Source: Verrucomicrobia bacterium 12-59-8 (GTDB lineage Bacteria; Verrucomicrobiota; Verrucomicrobiae; Verrucomicrobiales; Verrucomicrobiaceae). From it: a DNA stretch of 9,744 bases. The stretch spans positions 1-9,744 of the forward strand of contig NCCR01000174.1 in NCBI GenBank assembly GCA_002279765.1, given 5' to 3'. The notes under the pieces were generated by a model. It saw only the letters and a program-made list of their open reading frames with translations. It was not told the origin of the DNA and made no database searches. Shown in pieces: positions 6,252 through 9,744 of this stretch. How positions within the stretch are numbered: position 1 is the first letter of the stretch; every line of letters starts with the position of its first letter. Both the position numbers and the translations under genes were made by a program.

Positions 6252-7100
6252 ATGCCCGAAAACACTTCCCTAGCCGCCTCTGTCGATCCTGTCATCCAAG
6301 CCGCTCGCCAGGCGGTGGAAACGCAGCGTGCAGCGGTGAAGGAATTTCCGGGCAAGGCTCCTGGCTTGGTGCGTGCCCTGCAGGCGCTGGGAGATGCCCA
6401 ACGCGCGGCGGGAGACATCGCCGCAGCGGAGGCGACGTTTCGCGATGCACTCGAAGCGGGGAAAAACCTGGAACTCCCGGCGGATGTGATGGCCAATGTG
6501 CGGACCAGTCTCGCCACGCTGCTGGACTTCAGCGGGCGGGAGGCGGAATCACTGCCGTTTTACGAGGAGGCGATCAACAATCACGAAGCACTGGGCGGCG
6601 AGAACGCCGAAGTGGCGGCGCAACTGCGCAACAACCTGGCCATGACCTACAAGTGCATGGACAAGTTTGCGCTGGCGGAGCAGCACTACCTTCGCTCCCT
6701 GGAGACGCTGGAAAACAAGCGCGGGCGCAAATCCGAGTCCGTAGCCTGCGTGTTCAACAACCTCGGCAGTCTCTACTACGCAGCCGGTTTTCCCGATCAG
6801 GCCAAGGAAATGTTTGAGGATGGCCTGCAGATTCGCACCGAGGTGCTGGGAGAGAACCACCGGGATGTGGCGCAGTCCCTCTGCAACCTGGCCACGGCAT
6901 GCCATGAACTTAAGGACAACGCGGCGGCGCAGCAGCATTTTGAGAAAAGCCTGAGAATCCTCGAGGCGCAGTTGCCCCAGGAATCCCGGAGCTATGAGGC
7001 CATCGGGGCCGACTACGTCGCCATGCTGGAGATCATTGGCGAGGAAGGCAAGGCTGGAGCCCTGAAAAAGCGCATGGAAAAGGTCCTGGCGACAGTTTGA
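6252..7100 (+). CDS. Cytoplasmic tetratricopeptide-repeat (TPR) protein, kinesin-light-chain-like repeats
   Basis: This 282-residue protein has no signal peptide or membrane segment, so it is probably cytoplasmic. About five helical-pair repeats can be seen at roughly 38-72, 82-113, 122-157, 164-197 and 206-241. They show the TPR pattern of small residues and aromatics (LGDAQRAAGDIAAAEATFRDAL; NNLGSLYYAAGFPDQAKEMFEDGL). The spacing of about 42 residues with NLA/NLG and HRDVAQSLCNLA is the kinesin-light-chain type. TPRs bind other proteins; no enzymatic residues are seen. The gene ends 52 bases before the likely start of the PTS enzyme I gene on the same strand, so the two may be co-transcribed and the TPR protein might scaffold a phosphotransfer partner, though only position supports that. 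No clear Shine-Dalgarno is visible. Confidence 0.85.
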   Translation: MPENTSLAASVDPVIQAARQAVETQRAAVKEFPGKAPGLVRALQALGDAQRAAGDIAAAEATFRDALEAGKNLELPADVMANVRTSLATLLDFSGREAESLPFYEEAINNHEALGGENAEVAAQLRNNLAMTYKCMDKFALAEQHYLRSLETLENKRGRKSESVACVFNNLGSLYYAAGFPDQAKEMFEDGLQIRTEVLGENHRDVAQSLCNLATACHELKDNAAAQQHFEKSLRILEAQLPQESRSYEAIGADYVAMLEIIGEEGKAGALKKRMEKVLATV

Positions 7101-7109
7101 TGCACTGTG

Positions 7110-7124
7110 GCGTTTGCCAAACGC
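7110..7124. promoter_or_regulatory. GCGTTTG-C-CAAACGC palindrome between the TPR and ptsI genes
   Basis: A perfect 7-base inverted repeat around a single central base, starting 10 bases after the TPR stop and ending 28 bases before the ptsI ATG. The short centre makes it a better DNA operator than an RNA hairpin. A second inverted repeat, ACAGT/ACTGT (7092-7108), overlaps the TPR stop. Either could adjust enzyme I expression within the presumed operon. Confidence 0.35.
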
Positions 7125-7152
7125 ATTGTCCGCATGAAAGGTAGGGGTGGAA

Positions 7153-8913
7153 ATGAATTCATCACCCCCTTTGCAAGAAAAAACCTGGACCGGCACAGCA
7201 GTGTCCGATGGGGTGGCGCATGCGGTGGTTCACGTGCTTAAGGATCACTTTGATGAGCCGGATCAGGATAGCATTGAGCCTGGAACGGAAGCTCACCAAA
7301 TGGAGCGCCTGCACGCCGCGCTGGCGGTCACCGCCAAAGAGATCGAGCAATTGCAGCGCGTCATGGCCGGAGAGCACGGCAGCTCCGAGAGCGAGATCTT
7401 TGAGACACATCTGCTGATCCTCCAAGATTCGACGATTCTGAAGCAGACGGAAAAAACCGTGCGCGAGCAGCATGTCTGCGTGGACTGGGCCTACTACAAG
7501 CTCATGTGCAAGCACATGGACGCCCTGCGCGGCCTTTCGGATGCCTATTTGCGCGAACGCTTTCTCGACGTGAAAGACGTGACCCAGCGCGTGATGCGCC
7601 ATCTCCGTGGCGAGCTTCTGGACCACCCGATGTTTGATGAGCCGGTGATCGTCGTGGCGCATGACCTGACCCCCTCGGACACCGTACAGTTGGACCGCAG
7701 CAAAGTGCTGGGCTTTGCCCTGGAGACGGGCAGCGCCGTGTCGCATGCCGCCATCATCGCCCGCTCCCTGGCGCTGCCGGCTGTCGTGCGGCTGCATGGC
7801 ATCTGCGAAGATCTCCACAGCGGTGACACTGTGCTGCTCGATGGTGAAGGCGGATTGTTGATTCAGAATCCGAGCGCCGAAACCCTCGCACGCTACCGCC
7901 TCCGGGAGGAGCAGGCGGAACGGCGGGAGGATGTATTTCAACTCGAACGGCACAAACCATCGCTCACACGCTGCGGCACCGCCATCTGCGTGGGTGCGAA
8001 TGCGGAGTTCATCGAGGAAATGCGGATCGTGGAGGAAAGCGGTGCCGAGGAAGTGGGCCTGTTCCGCACAGAGTTCCTGCATCTCGAAAATCCAGATGCC
8101 ACCGAAGACCAGCTCGCCTCGGCCTACAGCAAGGTGGTGAAATCCCAGGCCCCAAAGCGTGTCGTCTTCCGCACGCTCGACCTCGGTGGCGACAAGGTGG
8201 ATGAGCGTCTCGCTCTGGACCCTGAGCCCAATCCCTTCCTCGGCTGGCGCGGCATCCGGCTCTCACTCGGACGGCTGGATTTGTTCAAACGCCAGTTGCG
8301 TGCCCTGCTTCGCGCGGCCGTGCATGGACGTGTGGGCATCATGTTTCCCATGGTTTCCGGCGTGCAGGAAGTGCTGGAGGCGAAAGCCGTGCTCAATGAC
8401 TGCGCGGATGAACTCACCGCAGAAGGTGTGGATGTCCCAGACGAAATCGAGATCGGTGCCATGATCGAGATTCCCAGTGCGGCGCTCTCAGCGGATTTGA
8501 TCGCGGCGGAAGTCGATTTCCTCAGTCTGGGCACGAATGATCTCATTCAATACACCATCGCCGTGGACCGGCTCAATGACCGGGTGGCAAAGCTCTACCA
8601 GCCCACCCATCCTGCGGTGCTACGGCTGATCGCCATGTCCGTCGAGGCCTCGCGCACGGCGGGCATCCGCATCGGCATGTGTGGGGAGATGGCGTCGGAC
8701 CTGACCCTGACGCCGCTGATGATTGGCCTAGGTTTGAATGAACTGAGCGTGGCCACCACGCAGATCGCTCGGGTCAAGCATGCCGTGCGGCGTCTGTCTG
8801 TGTCCGAGTGCGAAACGCTGGCGCAGGCCGTCCTGACATGCGCCAGCCCGGCAGAGATACGAACTCTCAGCCGGGCTGTGGCGGATCGCTGCTATCCCGA
8901 ATTGTTCGAGTAG
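7153..8913 (+). CDS. ptsI: PTS enzyme I, phosphoenolpyruvate-protein phosphotransferase
   Basis: Enzyme I takes phosphate from phosphoenolpyruvate onto a His and passes it to HPr in the cytoplasm. The 586-residue product is close to the E. coli length (575), with no N-terminal GAF domain, so it is PtsI-like rather than PtsP-like. The phospho-His is H198 in SAVSHAAIIARSLALPAVV. PEP-domain motifs follow in order: RTEFLH (R305), RTLDLGGDK (R340), NPFLGWRGIR, MFPMVS, IGAMIEIPSA, SLGTNDLIQYTIAVDR and MCGEMASD with the catalytic Cys510. A small oddity is Val in place of the usual Thr just before the Ser-His pair. ATG 7153 is preferred over GTG 7147 because AGGGG (7143-7147) then sits at ribosome-binding distance. 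No HPr or EII gene is in the window; the preceding gene encodes a TPR protein. It converges on the minus-strand ATPase gene with 18 bases between stops. Confidence 0.95.
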   Translation: MNSSPPLQEKTWTGTAVSDGVAHAVVHVLKDHFDEPDQDSIEPGTEAHQMERLHAALAVTAKEIEQLQRVMAGEHGSSESEIFETHLLILQDSTILKQTEKTVREQHVCVDWAYYKLMCKHMDALRGLSDAYLRERFLDVKDVTQRVMRHLRGELLDHPMFDEPVIVVAHDLTPSDTVQLDRSKVLGFALETGSAVSHAAIIARSLALPAVVRLHGICEDLHSGDTVLLDGEGGLLIQNPSAETLARYRLREEQAERREDVFQLERHKPSLTRCGTAICVGANAEFIEEMRIVEESGAEEVGLFRTEFLHLENPDATEDQLASAYSKVVKSQAPKRVVFRTLDLGGDKVDERLALDPEPNPFLGWRGIRLSLGRLDLFKRQLRALLRAAVHGRVGIMFPMVSGVQEVLEAKAVLNDCADELTAEGVDVPDEIEIGAMIEIPSAALSADLIAAEVDFLSLGTNDLIQYTIAVDRLNDRVAKLYQPTHPAVLRLIAMSVEASRTAGIRIGMCGEMASDLTLTPLMIGLGLNELSVATTQIARVKHAVRRLSVSECETLAQAVLTCASPAEIRTLSRAVADRCYPELFE

Positions 8914-8931
8914 CTGAAGTCAACTCCGCCC

Positions 8932-9675
8932 TCAAGCGGCCAGCTTCGTCTTCGTCTTGCGCGCCGGTTTGGCAGGCTTCGGAGCCATCGTCGGGCGGAA
9001 GGCGTCACCAAAGAGATACTGGCGGGCGCTGTCCACCTGGCCCATCACGCGGCGCTGCCATTTGGTGTATTCCTTGCCCAGGCGTTCTTCGGCATCATCC
9101 TGCTGCAGGGCGCTGTCCAGGCTCATGCGCTCGGTGCTCAGTTCCGCCTGGAAGGTGATTTCCGGGATGTGCAGTTCCACCGCTTCAAACATGTCCATCA
9201 CCCGCGCGGCATAGCTGGTGTCCCAGACCTTGTCATCTTCGTCGTAGCAGCTCGTCACGAGGTGGGCGATCAGGTATTCGGCGTTGTCGGAGTACACCTC
9301 CGCCGCGTCGATCACCGAATCAAAGCTCTCACGATCAACCGTGACCGGCAGGACCACCGAGAGGGCCACACCCGCTGACTGGAGGATCTGGTCCATTTCA
9401 CAGCCTTGGTAGAACTTGTTGAAGAACTCCCCAAGGCCGGTGCTCACGTCCAGAATGGTCAGCGGGGAGGCATCCACATGGGCCAGGAATGATCGCGGTG
9501 TCAGTGAGCTGGCATCAAGCGCCGTGGCTCCTGTCTGGCTGTGCGTATCCTCTTCCGTGAGGGAGAGGAGTTGATGGGTGACACCGTACTGCTGGAGGTA
9601 GCGGTGGAAGCAGAGAGCCAGGGTGCTCTTGCCGGTGCCGGGATAGTCGTTCTGGATGAGGATGAGCTTCTTCAT
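8932..9675 (-). CDS. P-loop ATPase with atypical Walker A and Lys/Pro-rich C-terminus, function unknown
   Basis: This 247-residue protein opens with a beta strand and a nucleotide-binding loop, KLILIQNDYPGTGKSTLA (residues 3-20). The GTGKST end is classical, but the first glycine of GxxxxGKS is replaced by Asp, and the signature Lys of the ParA/MinD deviant form is absent. LTILDVSTGLGEFF (72-85) looks like the Walker B strand with an Asp, similar in layout to ParA/MinD-like (SIMIBI) ATPases such as plasmid StbB proteins. The C-terminus (about 226-247, MAPKPAKPARKTKTKLAA) is disordered and basic, a possible DNA- or membrane-binding tail. No partner gene is in the window. ATG 9675 is chosen over TTG 9696: the latter lies about at the expected transcription start of the promoter at 9701-9728. 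A partition, positioning or regulatory role is only a guess. Confidence 0.7.
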   Translation of the reverse strand: MKKLILIQNDYPGTGKSTLALCFHRYLQQYGVTHQLLSLTEEDTHSQTGATALDASSLTPRSFLAHVDASPLTILDVSTGLGEFFNKFYQGCEMDQILQSAGVALSVVLPVTVDRESFDSVIDAAEVYSDNAEYLIAHLVTSCYDEDDKVWDTSYAARVMDMFEAVELHIPEITFQAELSTERMSLDSALQQDDAEERLGKEYTKWQRRVMGQVDSARQYLFGDAFRPTMAPKPAKPARKTKTKLAA

Positions 9676-9696
9676 AATGATTTTCTTAAATTGCAA

Positions 9697-9744
9697 AGCT
9701 ATTATGATAAATATAATAAATATTGCAAGAATAAATATTTCATA
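9697..9744. repeat. AT-rich segment with direct repeats AATAAATATT
   Basis: AATAAATATT occurs at 9715-9724 and 9730-9739, starts 15 bases apart. ATTGCAA occurs at 9690-9696 and 9722-9728, starts 32 bases apart. The segment is overwhelmingly A/T, against a GC-rich background elsewhere, and continues past the window end. It overlaps the proposed promoter, so the repeats could be regulator sites; iteron-like use is also possible. Confidence 0.5.
9701..9728 (-). promoter_or_regulatory. Sigma70-like promoter TTGCAA-N16-CATAAT for the P-loop ATPase gene
   Basis: On the minus strand TTGCAA (9728-9723) is followed after 16 bases by CATAAT (9706-9701), close to the consensus TTGACA and TATAAT. The expected transcript start near 9694 would leave a leader of about 20 bases before ATG 9675. 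The whole segment is very AT-rich, which is typical of promoters but also makes chance matches likely. Confidence 0.45.

Noticed and set aside
7162..8082. Long minus-strand frame inside ptsI
   Set aside because: Shadow of enzyme I codon bias; no motif in the translation, while the + frame carries all enzyme I signatures.

Overview
The window looks like chromosomal DNA of a Verrucomicrobiota-type bacterium. That is an inference from four things: a high-GC background, several secreted hydrolases, a XylR-type (LacI-like plus AraC) regulator, and mostly weak Shine-Dalgarno signals. No rRNA, tRNA, CRISPR array or transposase was seen.

Left region (1-1413, +): the window opens in the last codons of a gene whose 3' end (1-53) is identical to an internal stretch (1247-1299) of the next complete membrane-protein gene. 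Between them is the C-terminal catalytic part of a zinc metallopeptidase with HExxHxxGxxH, overlapping the membrane-protein gene by 4 bases (ATGA). The simplest reading is a tandem duplication, period 1246 bp, of a metallopeptidase/membrane-protein gene pair, with its junction at 53/54.

Intergenic region (1414-2015): about 600 bases without a convincing gene. It is rich in hairpins and short repeats, including three ATTAGTG copies at exactly 11-base spacing, and resembles an accumulation of dispersed repeat DNA.

Polysaccharide-type locus (2016-6052): a secreted alpha/beta hydrolase (+) converges on a secreted glycoside-hydrolase-like protein (-). The latter diverges from a XylR-like regulator (+). 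The layout suggests a regulator controlling a neighbouring secreted carbohydrate-active enzyme.

Phosphotransfer region (6252-8913, +): a TPR protein is followed after about 50 bases by a complete PTS enzyme I with all key residues. No HPr or EII gene is in the window. A 15-base palindrome lies in the gap.

Right region (8932-9744, -): a P-loop ATPase with an atypical Walker A and a Lys/Pro-rich tail converges on the enzyme I gene. It is driven from a strikingly AT-rich upstream segment with a good sigma70-like promoter and direct repeats; the window ends inside this segment.
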